From contig NZ_JAMKMS010000005.1 in NCBI RefSeq assembly GCF_023634655.1, positions 1 to 64,000 on the forward strand: DNA of 64,000 nucleotides, given 5' to 3'. Shown here piece after piece: positions 55,547-64,000 of this stretch (positions are counted from its first letter, which is position 1; every line of letters begins with the position of its first letter). Source of the stretch: Vibrio methylphosphonaticus (lineage in GTDB: Bacteria; Pseudomonadota; Gammaproteobacteria; Enterobacterales; Vibrionaceae). Made by a program: the position numbers and the translations under genes. The notes below the pieces were generated by a model. That model had not been told where the DNA came from. It made no database searches and saw only the letters and a program-made list of their open reading frames with translations.

Positions 55547-56045
55547 TTTTTTGCCCCCTTGGTGATGCGCTAGACTCCATCATATCTTTGAGCTGATTCC
55601 GGGCTCTAAACAGTCGGGTCATGACGGTATTTTTATTTAAGTCGAGTATATCGGCAATCTCTTCACCACTAAAGCCACCAACGACTTGCAGAAAGAGCGG
55701 CTCTCGGTACTCAACGTCGAGTTTCATAATCTGTGCTTGAAGCCATTCCTGCTGGTGATGCGGATCATCGGTGACTTTTGCTTCATTACCGAAATCATCA
55801 ATATCCACCAAGTCAAACTGCTTACGCTCGAAGCGTCTGGCATTTTCACGTCGTAGTATGGTGATGAGCCACGACTTAGCGGCTTTTTCGTCCTGAAGAC
55901 TGTCGAGTGATTTCCATGCACGAAGACAGGTTTCTTGAACCAAGTCTTCGGCAATGCTTTTGTCCTTGCACAGCCAATAAGCATATCGGAAGAGATCACG
56001 ATGATAAGCACGCACAAGTGCTTCGTATTTTCTTTGTTTGTCCAT
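55539..56045 (-). CDS. ECF-type RNA polymerase sigma factor
   Basis: 168 aa from ATG 56045 (MDKQRKYEALVRAYHRDLFR). Region 2 (about 8-75: DLFRYAYWLCKDKSIAEDLVQE, RAWKSLDS) and region 4 (about 105-155: GGFSGEEIADILDLNKNTVMTRLFRAR); no region 3, so group IV/ECF. The frame is open up to 56162, and a GTG at about 56096 is an alternative start. Paired with the membrane DUF3379 protein. It may be the sigma factor called RpoX in V. alginolyticus; that link is a recollection and unverified. Confidence 0.85.
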   Translation of the reverse strand: MDKQRKYEALVRAYHRDLFRYAYWLCKDKSIAEDLVQETCLRAWKSLDSLQDEKAAKSWLITILRRENARRFERKQFDLVDIDDFGNEAKVTDDPHHQQEWLQAQIMKLDVEYREPLFLQVVGGFSGEEIADILDLNKNTVMTRLFRARNQLKDMMESSASPRGQKNG

Positions 56046-56209
56046 ATCTAAGTTGACCGGACTATTTGAAAATTTATTTCGAATTTTTTTAATCACTGAC
56101 ACAGGAGCCCCCGTTTTTGCTCTGTGATTGGAGTTTTTGTTACATAAAGCGAGTAAAGTCACTCAAAATTGATCTATTTCAATTTTTCACATGGGGAAGC
56201 GGTTATATT

Positions 56210-56378
56210 ACGTCTTGTCATCTCGTTGGTTTTTCGAAACCGACATGTTGAGCAAGATGACACTTCCTTTTGAAGGCTGACTTTACTTTCTCCTAATCAG
56301 GAAACTGATTATTTTCAATTGGCGTAAGTTAATTGCTTTATACATTCCGACCACACAACTATTGTGTGGTTTTTTTTT
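56210..56378 (+). ncRNA. candidate small RNA or leader with intrinsic terminator
   Basis: The plus strand between the divergent sigma gene and fadI has no convincing ORF but has ordered structure. An outer 8-bp stem TGTCATCT/AGATGACA (56216-56223, 56255-56262) encloses an 8-bp hairpin with a TTCG loop (56225-56244). A TAATCAG-GAAA-CTGATTA hairpin (56294-56311) is followed by TTTTC. Last comes a 9-bp stem ACCACACAA/TTGTGTGGT (56350-56370) with eight T. A TATATT at 56204 is a weak -10. It could be an sRNA or a long attenuated leader. The 5' end is a guess. Confidence 0.45.
56350..56378 (+). terminator. orphan intrinsic terminator on the plus strand
   Basis: ACCACACAA, loop CTA, TTGTGTGGT, then TTTTTTTT (56371-56378). 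No plus-strand gene precedes it: the upstream gene is on the minus strand and the next plus-strand gene (fadI) starts 358 bases later. This is the main evidence for a short plus-strand transcript. Confidence 0.88.
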
Positions 56379-56484
56379 GCCTATCATTTATCGCTTAGCG
56401 CCTGTCCCCTTTAGCAAACCAGCCACTGCGATAGCCCGGCTTGTTATGGTGCACTTGCCCAATTACATGCAAGCTAGCACTAAA

Positions 56485-56568
56485 GCGTCCGATAATATTA
56501 AAGCATCTAACAATATTTAAGCATCTAACAATATTTAAGCATCTAACAATATTTAAGCATCTAACAAC
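56485..56568 (+). repeat. 18-bp tandem repeats upstream of fadI
   Basis: Unit GCATCTAACAATATTTAA: one degenerate copy (56485-56502), three perfect copies (56503-56520, 56521-56538, 56539-56556) and a partial copy (56557-56568). The short open frame through it (KHLTIF units) has no gene-like features and is a product of the repeat. It ends about 50 bases upstream of the putative fadI operator. Confidence 0.93.
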
Positions 56569-56618
56569 TACACGTGCCGCTAGTTTCTCTCAAGTGCTTG
56601 AAATCTTATATTCAATTT

Positions 56619-56644
56619 TGGTCGACCATATCACGGAATACAAT
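56619..56644 (+). promoter_or_regulatory. possible FadR-type operator and promoter of fadIJ
   Basis: TGGTCGACCA at 56619-56628 is a perfect palindrome made of the TGGTC and GACCA halves of the FadR site, but without the central base of TGGTC-N-GACCA. Eleven bases downstream is TACAAT (56639-56644), a good -10. The palindrome covers the -35/spacer region, as expected for a repressor. fadI starts 92 bases after the -10. Confidence 0.45.
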
Positions 56645-56735
56645 AAAGACTCGAAGATTTATCAAACGAATGTTTTAAATTCTTAACATCTTCGTTACAA
56701 TGTCGTGGTCAGACCTCTTATTGAAAGGATAAACT

Positions 56736-58058
56736 ATGAGCAATCAGGATGTGAGGAAGCTCGACCTTACGACTCGCAATGGCGAAAGAATCGCGATTGT
56801 TGCAGGGCTTCGTACTCCCTTCGCAAAACAAAGCACAGAATTTGGTCAGGTTCCCGCTGTCGATCTCGGCAAAATGGTGGTGGCTGAAATGATGGCTAGA
56901 ACGGATATCGATCCAAAGTTGGTGCAGCAAGTGGTGTTTGGTCAAGTGGTGCAGATGCCAGAAGCGCCGAACATTGCGCGCGAAATCGTGTTAGGTACCG
57001 GCATGGACATCAACACCGACGCTTATAGTGTAACTCGGGCCTGTGCGACCAGTTTTCAGGCGGCGGCCAATGTGTGTGAAAGCATAATGTCTGGCACCAT
57101 TGATGTGGGCATTGCAGGAGGCGCGGATTCTTCTTCTGTTTTGCCTATTGGGGTATCAAAAACGCTTGCTGCTAACTTACTGGCTCTTAGTAAAACCAAA
57201 ACGGTGGGACAAAAGCTGGGTATTCTCAAAAAACTGTCGTTTAAAGACTTGATGCCCGTCCCGCCAGCGGTTGCTGAGTATTCAACTGGGATCTCAATGG
57301 GGCAAACGGCCGAACAAATGGCAAAATCTCATGGGATCTCCCGTCTGGAGCAAGATGAATTGGCACATCGCTCGCATTCTTTAGCGTCTCAAGCATGGAA
57401 AGAAGGCAAGGTAAGGGATGAAGTGATGACGGCTTTCCCTGAACCGTACAGAAAATATTTAGATGAAGACAATAACATTCGCCATGACTCAACGCTTGAA
57501 GGCTACGCCAAATTACGTCCGGCTTTTGACCGACAATATGGCACGGTGACGGCGGCAAACAGCACCCCGTTAACCGATGGTGCAGCAGCAATCATGATGA
57601 TGCGAGAAGGGCGCGCGAAAGAGCTTGGGCTGGAAATTAAAGGCTACATTCGCTCATACGCGTTCTCGGCGATTGGGGTGCATAAAGACATGCTAATGGG
57701 CCCTTCTTATGCCACGCCAATGGCATTAGATAGAGCGGGTATCTCACTGTCTGACCTGACGTTGATTGATATGCACGAAGCGTTTGCCGCGCAAGCTTTA
57801 TCAAACGTGAAAATGTTTGCTAGTGAGAAGTTTGCCAAGGAAAAGCTCGGCCGTGGTCAAGCGATTGGTGAAATTGACATGGATAAGTTTAACGTATTGG
57901 GCGGTTCCATAGCCTATGGCCACCCGTTCGCAGCAACGGGGGCAAGAATGATTACTCAGACCTTAAATGAGCTACAGCGAAGAGGCGGCGGATTGGCGTT
58001 GAATACGGCATGTGCGGCGGGTGGTCTTGGTGCAGCGATGATTTTGGAGGTGGAATAA
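56736..58058 (+). CDS. fadI: FadI, acetyl-CoA C-acyltransferase (3-ketoacyl-CoA thiolase)
   Basis: 440 aa thiolase. Nucleophile C103 (TRACATSF), H396 ([11 protein letters not shown]) and C426 (NTACAAGG). Cleaves 3-ketoacyl-CoA in the last step of beta-oxidation, as the beta subunit of the FadIJ complex. AAAGGA lies before ATG. The stop overlaps fadJ by one base. Confidence 0.95.
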   Translation: MSNQDVRKLDLTTRNGERIAIVAGLRTPFAKQSTEFGQVPAVDLGKMVVAEMMARTDIDPKLVQQVVFGQVVQMPEAPNIAREIVLGTGMDINTDAYSVTRACATSFQAAANVCESIMSGTIDVGIAGGADSSSVLPIGVSKTLAANLLALSKTKTVGQKLGILKKLSFKDLMPVPPAVAEYSTGISMGQTAEQMAKSHGISRLEQDELAHRSHSLASQAWKEGKVRDEVMTAFPEPYRKYLDEDNNIRHDSTLEGYAKLRPAFDRQYGTVTAANSTPLTDGAAAIMMMREGRAKELGLEIKGYIRSYAFSAIGVHKDMLMGPSYATPMALDRAGISLSDLTLIDMHEAFAAQALSNVKMFASEKFAKEKLGRGQAIGEIDMDKFNVLGGSIAYGHPFAATGARMITQTLNELQRRGGGLALNTACAAGGLGAAMILEVE

Positions 58059-60172
58059 TGAGTGATCAAAAAGCATTTCAACTAACGATAGATGAACAAA
58101 ATATAGCCTGGTTGAGCATTGATGTTCCTAACGAAAAAATGAACACACTGCAGGCGGCATTTGCCGATGAAATGGCCGATGTGTTTGTGCAGTTAGAAGA
58201 GAAAAAATCAACGCTAAAAGGACTCATTCTACATTCATTAAAACCGGACAACTTTGTTGCCGGAGCCGATGTTCGAATGCTCGCGGCTTGCACTTCTGCA
58301 GAAGAAGCGCAGAGTTTGGCGGCGAAAGGGCAAGAGATGTTTGGTCAATTATCGGCGATGCCATTCCCTGTGGTTGCGGCGATTCACGGACCTTGTCTAG
58401 GTGGTGGGTTAGAGTTGGCCTTGGCGTGTGACTATCGCGTGTGTACGGATGCGCCAATCACTAAGCTTGGCTTACCGGAAGTACAGTTGGGCTTGCTGCC
58501 TGGTTCGGGTGGCACGCAACGTCTGCCAAGGTTGATTGGACTACTTCCTTCACTCGATCTCATCCTTACTGGCAAGCAGTTACGGGCCAAAAAAGCCAAA
58601 AAGCTCGGTGTTGTTGATGCCATGGTGCCTGAAACGATTTTGCTGGATGTGGCGAAACAGTTATTAGAAAAAGGCAAAAAACGGAAAGTTAAAAAACTGT
58701 CGAACAAAGAAGTGGTGATGGCGGGGACGGGACTTGGTCGCAAGGTCATCTTTGATCAAGCAGCGAAGAAGACGCATGCCAAAACACGCGGCAATTATCC
58801 TGCCGCTGATGCCATCTTAGACGTTATTAAATTTGGTTTAGAAAAAGGCATGGAGAAAGGACTCGAGTACGAAGCGAAACGCTTTGGTGAGCTCGTCATG
58901 ACCTCGGAATCTAACGCGTTGCGATCCATTTTCTTTGCTACTACAGAAATGAAGAAAGAGCGCGGCCGTGATGCGACACCGAAATCGGTGAAGCGTGCAG
59001 TTGTACTTGGCGGAGGACTGATGGGGGCGGGCATTACGCATGTTTCTGTCACTAAGGCAAAAGCGTCTGTCCGTATTAAGGATGTGGCAAATGAAGGGAT
59101 ACTCAATGCCCTTAACTACAACTACAAGTTGTTGGAGAAAAAACGTAAGCGCCGCATCATTTCAAAAGCAGAATTACAATCGCAAATGCTGCAAATGGCA
59201 GGTGGAACCGACTTTACTGGCTTTGATAACGCCGACATTGTGGTTGAAGCGGTATTTGAAGATTTAGCGCTGAAACAGCAGATGGTCAACGATGTTGAAA
59301 CGCATGCACGACCAGACACGATTTTCGCTACGAATACGTCATCATTACCTATCCGACAAATTGCCGAACAAGCCGCGAGACCAGAAAATGTGGTGGGCTT
59401 ACATTACTTTAGTCCAGCAGATAAAATGCCGCTGGTTGAAGTTATCCCTCATGAGACTACCTCTGATGAGGCGGTCGCCACCGCCGTGAGTTTTGCTAAG
59501 AAACAAGGCAAAACACCTATCGTTGTGAAAGACCAAGCAGGGTTCTATGTAAATCGAATTTTAGCCCCTTATATGAATGAGTCAGCGAATGTCTTGCTAG
59601 CAAACGAGCCTATAGAAGCCTTAGATAAAGCATTGCTGAATTTTGGCTTTCCTGTAGGGCCGATTACGTTACTGGATGAAGTGGGTGTCGACATTGGTGC
59701 TAAGATCATGCCGATTTTGGTGGCAGAATTGGGGCAAAGATTTCAAGGCCCAGATGTGTTTGACAAGCTCTTGAACGATGGTCGTAAAGGCAGAAAATCA
59801 GGTAAAGGCTTTTACACTTACAAGGGCAAGAAAAAGTCAGTGGATACGTCGGTTTACCGTGTCCTAGGGTTGAAACCAGAGGCGAAACTGTCAGAAAACG
59901 AAATCGCGCTACGATGCGTGCTACCCATGTTAAATGAAGCGGTACGCTGCTTGGATGAAGGCATTATTGAAAGCCCGAGAGATGGTGACATTGGTGCGAT
60001 TTTCGGTATCGGTTTCCCTCCTTTCCTTGGTGGTCCGTTCCGTTATATGGATGCACTGGGTATCACCAAAGTGGTTGAGATGATGAATGAGCACGCCCAG
60101 AAACATGGCGATCGTTTTGCCCCTTGCGATGGGTTGTTAACTCGTGCGGGTTTGAACGAAACGTTCTATTAA
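58058..60172 (+). CDS. fadJ: FadJ, multifunctional fatty acid oxidation alpha subunit
   Basis: 704 aa. Enoyl-CoA hydratase/isomerase domain about 1-190 ([39 protein letters not shown] in parts), then 3-hydroxyacyl-CoA dehydrogenase with NAD fold ([10 protein letters not shown], about 313-490) and C-terminal domains to the end. Catalyses hydration and dehydrogenation of acyl-CoA; partner of FadI. ATG 58058 with GGAGGTGGA just upstream. Confidence 0.95.
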   Translation: MSDQKAFQLTIDEQNIAWLSIDVPNEKMNTLQAAFADEMADVFVQLEEKKSTLKGLILHSLKPDNFVAGADVRMLAACTSAEEAQSLAAKGQEMFGQLSAMPFPVVAAIHGPCLGGGLELALACDYRVCTDAPITKLGLPEVQLGLLPGSGGTQRLPRLIGLLPSLDLILTGKQLRAKKAKKLGVVDAMVPETILLDVAKQLLEKGKKRKVKKLSNKEVVMAGTGLGRKVIFDQAAKKTHAKTRGNYPAADAILDVIKFGLEKGMEKGLEYEAKRFGELVMTSESNALRSIFFATTEMKKERGRDATPKSVKRAVVLGGGLMGAGITHVSVTKAKASVRIKDVANEGILNALNYNYKLLEKKRKRRIISKAELQSQMLQMAGGTDFTGFDNADIVVEAVFEDLALKQQMVNDVETHARPDTIFATNTSSLPIRQIAEQAARPENVVGLHYFSPADKMPLVEVIPHETTSDEAVATAVSFAKKQGKTPIVVKDQAGFYVNRILAPYMNESANVLLANEPIEALDKALLNFGFPVGPITLLDEVGVDIGAKIMPILVAELGQRFQGPDVFDKLLNDGRKGRKSGKGFYTYKGKKKSVDTSVYRVLGLKPEAKLSENEIALRCVLPMLNEAVRCLDEGIIESPRDGDIGAIFGIGFPPFLGGPFRYMDALGITKVVEMMNEHAQKHGDRFAPCDGLLTRAGLNETFY

Positions 60173-60197
60173 GAGCCTCTTTTGTTGCCAGTAAACA

Positions 60198-60233
60198 AAC
60201 AAAGCCATCAATAATGATGGCTTTGTTATTTTT
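60198..60233. terminator. terminator after fadIJ
   Basis: AACAAAGCCATCA (60198-60210), loop ATAA, perfect complement (60215-60227), then ATTTTT. Lies between convergent fadJ and the M16 peptidase gene. Confidence 0.9.
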
Positions 60234-60258
60234 AACATGTTGCTCGTTATCGTAGCGC

Positions 60259-60291
60259 AGCTATCCTAAATCTGGGTAGCTATCCTAAATC
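60259..60291 (-). repeat. 14-bp direct repeat at the 3' end of the peptidase gene
   Basis: AGCTATCCTAAATC occurs at 60259-60272 and 60278-60291 (19-base period). The second copy encodes the last residues (D-L-G) and stop of the peptidase; the first is a duplicate just beyond the stop. Confidence 0.8.
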
Positions 60292-63081
60292 GGTATCTTT
60301 TGGTCTGAGCTGGAATTCGTCAATAGACCCAATTTCTAAGCCAACATTAAGACGTGGTGCGTCACTATGGGCTTTACCCAAGCTATGCATAATCAAACGA
60401 TTTGCCGTCCTAGGTTTTAGTTCATTGACGACAAAACGAATCATGTCGGCTCTTGTTAGTGTCTTTAACTCTTCAAGCACCTTTTCACGTTGATTAAACT
60501 CGGTATCTTTATTGCCTATGGCGACCCAAAGGCGTTGAGCTCGCCCGCGCAGTGTCGTGTCTGGTGTGGAAATTTGGTTCCAAAGCCCTTTCTTACTGCT
60601 ATGCCATTGATAGTCATCGAGTTCGAACAACACCATGTAAAAGGCATTTAGAAACTCATCAATAGAGCGAATCAGTTCGCTTGGCGCGGCTTTCGGTGAT
60701 TGCACATACAACACAATACCCGGATGGCGATTAAGCGGCATGTTACCCGTACCCACCATATAGCCGAGCTGCTGCTTGGTTCTAATTTCGTGGAAAAACG
60801 TCGCAGACATCAAGTGATTCGCGAGCGTGTACAAGGCGATACTACGAGGGGAAATATCATCACATTGGTGATAGACCACAATCGCAGAGTCTTCTTGGTC
60901 GCAGAACATTTCACGTTGGAAGCTGCCATTCTTGCCGAGCATGACTAACGGACGCAGGCTTTCTTCATACTTTTGATTGGCAAGACGCAGCGCATCTTTG
61001 AGCGTCGCGGCGATATCAATCGCCCCTTGTCGTTGCCAATCGCCGTAAACAAACATATCGATGTGGAGCTCTGACAAAATAGACTGTACGAACGCGGGAA
61101 GCTCATCGACATCAATGGTTTCTAGCGCTTCTATTAGCACTGGATAAGGGGGATTATTCGGCTGCAGTATGCCGCTCATTTGATTGAAGAGTTGTGAAAT
61201 CGGACGATCTTTGGACGCGTTGTTCCAGCTACGTAATAGCTGAGCTTTAATGCTTTCATAACGGCTTCGGTTAAACTCACGGCTAGCAAAGCGCTGTAAA
61301 ATCATATTCAGCAATTGTGGTTGCTTCTTACTAAAGCCAGAAATGGATAATGTAACGCCTCCTTGGTGTGCGTACATATCGTAATTCAACCCAGCCACTT
61401 CCGCTTCATAGGTTTCTTCAGACAACGAATCTAAGAACATCTCCACACATAGGCGAGTCTTAACAATGTTTCTCGGCGTGCTGACAGAGTGCGGGCTATC
61501 TATGGCAATAAATACCACACCTTTGGGTACGTTAAACTCGTGGTCTTGTAGATGCCACAACCTAAAGCCATCTAAGTCTTCCAGCAGTACGGGGAATTCG
61601 TGATTAGACTCCGCAGGATAACTACTTAAGTCATAAATAATAAACGGGTTTTTATTTGGTAAAGAAAACGGCAGGCTAGATAGAACGTCAGCTTGTGTCG
61701 TACGTTCAGCGCCAGAAAACATGGCTTGTTGCTGGTCGGTAAAAGGGGCCACAGAGTAGGGCGTAAAGTACCACTTTGCCGATTTATCAAAGGTCTGCTC
61801 TTTCGCAACAAGGGTGACTTTGAGGTTACTGGCAGTGAGGTAGTTGCCACACTCACGAATAAGGGACTCATCATAATCTGCCATCTTGTAATCACCATAC
61901 ATAATGTCATCAACCTGATAGTTTTGCATGTTCATGACGAGGTGACTGACAAGATCTAATGGTCTAGCGGGCTCTTGAAACTGGAATGCAGACTCCATGA
62001 CTGCACGTTTTTCAAGGTGACGCCATTCTTGCATACCTTGAGTTTTAATCAGCGCAATAAACTGGAAGACGGACGCGATGATGTCATCGGAGTGCTCAAG
62101 GCCTTGCGGCGTTAAGGTCATGCTGACAGAAAACTCTCGGAAGTTACTACCAGAGGCGCCTCCTCCTGCAGAGAGAGACGTGATCCACCCTTTGTTTTTT
62201 AGATACAACATCAAGCTGCCTTCCCCTTCATGACCAAGTAAGTTGGCAAAGTAGGAGAGGGGTTTGCTGTGATAATATTGATTGGTCGCTGGCATTGGAA
62301 ATGCCAATATGAGTCGGCGGATTTCTTTAATAGGCTCAACGCGAATGATCTTTTGCGTTTCTTCTGCCGTCATAAACGGGACATCCACTCGTTTGTCCTG
62401 ACGCTGTTGGTTTATCACGCCATCAAACTTACTTTCGACCCATTGCTGCAGTTCATCCAGCGAATGTGGACCAATCAGCGCCAATGTCATAAGATCGGCG
62501 GAGTATTGCTGCTGGTGGAAGTGCAGGATTTCGTCGCGTATTGACTGTCCGTTTCGGTCACTTAGGGTATCGAGGTTCCCAACGGAAAATTTCGCAAAGG
62601 GATGCGCGGGGTTAATGGTTTCTTTTTGGACTTGATATAGGCGGCGACCGTCGTCGTGTAATTTAAGTTTATATTCAGAATCAACGGCTTGTCGTTCTTT
62701 GTCTAGCGCTTCTTCATTAAACAGTGGCGCGGAGAAAAACTGGCTAAAGCGATCAAGTCCGCGCTCAAAGGCGTTGGGGTAGATATCAAAGAAAAAACAA
62801 GAGTGTTCTGTGCCTGTCCATGCGTTGTTGCTGCCCCCATGCTGGTTAACAAAGGATTGAAACTCACCAACTTTAGGGTATTTTTCCGTTCCCAAAAATA
62901 GCATGTGTTCCAAGTAATGGGCGAGACCCTCGCGATCACTTGGATCATCGAAATGACCAACATTAACGGCAAGCGCTACCGCCGACTTTTGAGCCTGCTG
63001 ATCTTCAATAAGCAGAACTTGCATCGCATTATCTAAGGTAAGGATGCGATAGGATCGGTTATCGTTTGGACTTAGGTGCAC
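60280..63081 (-). CDS. M16-family zinc metallopeptidase (insulinase/pitrilysin type)
   Basis: 933 aa. Inverted zinc motif H55-YLE58-H59 with the downstream Glu in RQAVDSEYKL; four M16 domains, as in protease III. There is no signal peptide, so it is likely cytoplasmic, unlike E. coli PtrA. Start is GTG at 63081 with GGAGAA five bases upstream. Related to insulin-degrading enzyme; substrates unknown. Confidence 0.92.
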   Translation of the reverse strand: MHLSPNDNRSYRILTLDNAMQVLLIEDQQAQKSAVALAVNVGHFDDPSDREGLAHYLEHMLFLGTEKYPKVGEFQSFVNQHGGSNNAWTGTEHSCFFFDIYPNAFERGLDRFSQFFSAPLFNEEALDKERQAVDSEYKLKLHDDGRRLYQVQKETINPAHPFAKFSVGNLDTLSDRNGQSIRDEILHFHQQQYSADLMTLALIGPHSLDELQQWVESKFDGVINQQRQDKRVDVPFMTAEETQKIIRVEPIKEIRRLILAFPMPATNQYYHSKPLSYFANLLGHEGEGSLMLYLKNKGWITSLSAGGGASGSNFREFSVSMTLTPQGLEHSDDIIASVFQFIALIKTQGMQEWRHLEKRAVMESAFQFQEPARPLDLVSHLVMNMQNYQVDDIMYGDYKMADYDESLIRECGNYLTASNLKVTLVAKEQTFDKSAKWYFTPYSVAPFTDQQQAMFSGAERTTQADVLSSLPFSLPNKNPFIIYDLSSYPAESNHEFPVLLEDLDGFRLWHLQDHEFNVPKGVVFIAIDSPHSVSTPRNIVKTRLCVEMFLDSLSEETYEAEVAGLNYDMYAHQGGVTLSISGFSKKQPQLLNMILQRFASREFNRSRYESIKAQLLRSWNNASKDRPISQLFNQMSGILQPNNPPYPVLIEALETIDVDELPAFVQSILSELHIDMFVYGDWQRQGAIDIAATLKDALRLANQKYEESLRPLVMLGKNGSFQREMFCDQEDSAIVVYHQCDDISPRSIALYTLANHLMSATFFHEIRTKQQLGYMVGTGNMPLNRHPGIVLYVQSPKAAPSELIRSIDEFLNAFYMVLFELDDYQWHSSKKGLWNQISTPDTTLRGRAQRLWVAIGNKDTEFNQREKVLEELKTLTRADMIRFVVNELKPRTANRLIMHSLGKAHSDAPRLNVGLEIGSIDEFQLRPKDTDLG

Positions 63082-63453
63082 TTATCTTCTCCAGATATAA
63101 GCGTTGGCAACGGAAGCGTTGCCTCAGTGGTCATAATAGCCTGAATTACGTTTTTTTACGTTTTAGTGACCAAGTTATGACCCGTCTCATTATTGCTACT
63201 CACGATATTAATGGCTACACACTATGTTAATCGTTGAGCTGGTAATATAATGAGTAAGTAAAATAATTATGACGTTTAATTTGAGACACGCAAAAATAAA
63301 GTTACAAATATTTTTTATTTTACTTATTAAATTGTTAAGAAAGTCGACGCCTTTAGCAAGCTAATTGATATAATTAATTTTTTTATTTTAGAGTAACCGT
63401 CTTGTAGAGTCCTGAATACCGACAGGGGCTGACTGATTTGAACAGGTAAACGT
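63082..63453. other. 372-base intergenic region between divergent peptidase and sixA
   Basis: AT-rich, no open frame of note. It must hold both promoters. For sixA, TGATATAAT at 63366-63374 is an extended -10 with a TCGACG at 63344-63349 (19-base spacing, slightly long). Nothing else, such as a hairpin with a T-run, was convincing. Confidence 0.5.
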
Positions 63454-63918
63454 ATGAAAGTTTTTATAATGCGTCATGGAGAAGCGGTTCATTATGCTGC
63501 TACCGATGAAGAGAGAGCCTTAACGTCGCATGGCGAACAGTGTTCTCTTTCTGTTGCACGAGCATGTAAGCAGCAAGGTTTTTCATCTTTTGACCATGTG
63601 TTGGTGAGTCCTTATCTAAGAGCTCAGCAGACTTGGAATATGATCAGTGAAGTGTTTAATGCTAAAAAGGTGACGGTGTGTGACGATATCACGCCTTATG
63701 GTCAAGCTGAGGATGTGGCGGAATATATTGGTGCATTGAGTAATGTTGAATCACCGGAGTCAATTCTGTTGGTGTCGCATTTGCCTTTAGTGGGGTACCT
63801 AACCGCAGAGTTAGTAGGTGACATGAATGCGCCTATGTTTCCAACATCAGGCTTGGCGTGCGTCGAGTATGATGTAGAAAGAAGACAGGGTGAATTGCTG
63901 TGGCAGCTTCACCCTTAA
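63454..63918 (+). CDS. sixA: SixA phosphohistidine phosphatase
   Basis: 154 aa histidine phosphatase domain with the RHG motif at 7-9 (MRHGEA) and a second His in LLVSHLPLVGYL. SixA removes phosphate from His residues of phosphotransfer proteins. AGGTAAA lies before ATG. Short, single-domain, cytoplasmic. Confidence 0.93.
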   Translation: MKVFIMRHGEAVHYAATDEERALTSHGEQCSLSVARACKQQGFSSFDHVLVSPYLRAQQTWNMISEVFNAKKVTVCDDITPYGQAEDVAEYIGALSNVESPESILLVSHLPLVGYLTAELVGDMNAPMFPTSGLACVEYDVERRQGELLWQLHP

Positions 63919-63927
63919 TAGACGTGC

Positions 63928-64000
63928 TTACTTTTCAGGAATAGAAAGCAGTACGAGTAACGCACCATCGCCACCAAATTCCAGTGGCGCTTGGTGAAAT
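63928..64000 (-). CDS. smrB: SmrB, Smr-domain endonuclease, C-terminal end (partial)
   Basis: The minus strand from the window edge reads FHQAPLEFGGDGALLVLLSIPEK and stops at TAA (63928-63930). This is the end of an Smr domain. SmrB cleaves mRNA at collided ribosomes. Only 23 residues are visible, so the SmrB assignment rests on this tail. Confidence 0.75.
   Translation of the reverse strand, partial: FHQAPLEFGGDGALLVLLSIPEK

Noticed and set aside
56245..56280. 11-codon frame MLSKMTLPFEG inside the candidate RNA
   Set aside because: No ribosome site, and its start lies within the paired outer stem region; more likely chance.
56441..56686. 81-codon open frame upstream of fadI encoding KHLTIF repeats
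   Set aside because: It exists only because the 18-bp tandem repeat is a multiple of three. No ribosome site, and it overlaps the putative fadI promoter.

Overview
This window is a Vibrionaceae chromosome segment, most likely from the genus Vibrio. The evidence is the Vibrio-type polar flagellar and chemotaxis cluster (tandem flagellins, FlaG, FliD, FlaI/FliT, FliS, FlrA, FlrB, FlrC, then FliE to FlhB, FlhA, FlhF, FlhG, FliA and the Che genes), followed directly by ParC/ParP and the cytochrome c maturation operon. Base composition is moderate (mid-40s percent G+C by eye). No tRNA, rRNA, insertion sequence, prophage or CRISPR array was seen.

Layout. 1-4943: tail of one flagellin, a complete flagellin with a sigma-28 promoter, then flaG-fliD-fliT-fliS. 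5170-9332: the sigma-54 activators FlrA, FlrB and FlrC. 9469-15228: fliEFGHIJ. 15427-23009: fliKLMNOPQR-flhB. 23119-29783 (minus strand): a four-gene RND efflux module (LysR regulator, membrane fusion lipoprotein, RND pump, outer-membrane factor) sitting between flhB and flhA. 29991-43071: flhA-flhF-flhG-fliA-cheYZAB-parC-parP-cheW and a membrane-anchored DUF2802 protein. 43359-50399: ccmABCDEF-dsbE-ccmH-ccmI. 50667-60172: a lipid and outer-membrane block (mlaA, two fadL genes, an ECF sigma factor with a DUF3379 partner, fadI-fadJ). 60280-64000: an M16 metallopeptidase, sixA and the end of smrB.

How it works together. The sequence shows much of the Vibrio flagellar transcription hierarchy. 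Four sites with exact -24 GG / -12 GC spacing lie before flrBC, fliE, fliK and flhA (sigma-54, class II/III). A near-consensus sigma-28 site lies before the flagellin. FlrA keeps the two arginines (R135, R176) linked to c-di-GMP control. FlhF/FlhG set polar number and placement; ParC/ParP place the chemoreceptor array.

Most interesting observations: (i) the flrBC sigma-54 promoter lies inside the 15-bp-stem terminator hairpin that follows flrA; (ii) CheA lacks an obvious P2 domain but has three evenly spaced peptides resembling the FliM N-terminus and CheZ C-terminus, suggesting built-in CheY docking sites; (iii) a probable unannotated structured RNA with a strong terminator lies between the ECF sigma gene and fadI; (iv) the DUF2802 protein at the end of the che operon has the architecture of Bacillus SwrB; (v) short tandem repeats overlap translation start regions of fliF and flhB; (vi) FadR-like half-sites precede both fadL genes and fadI.
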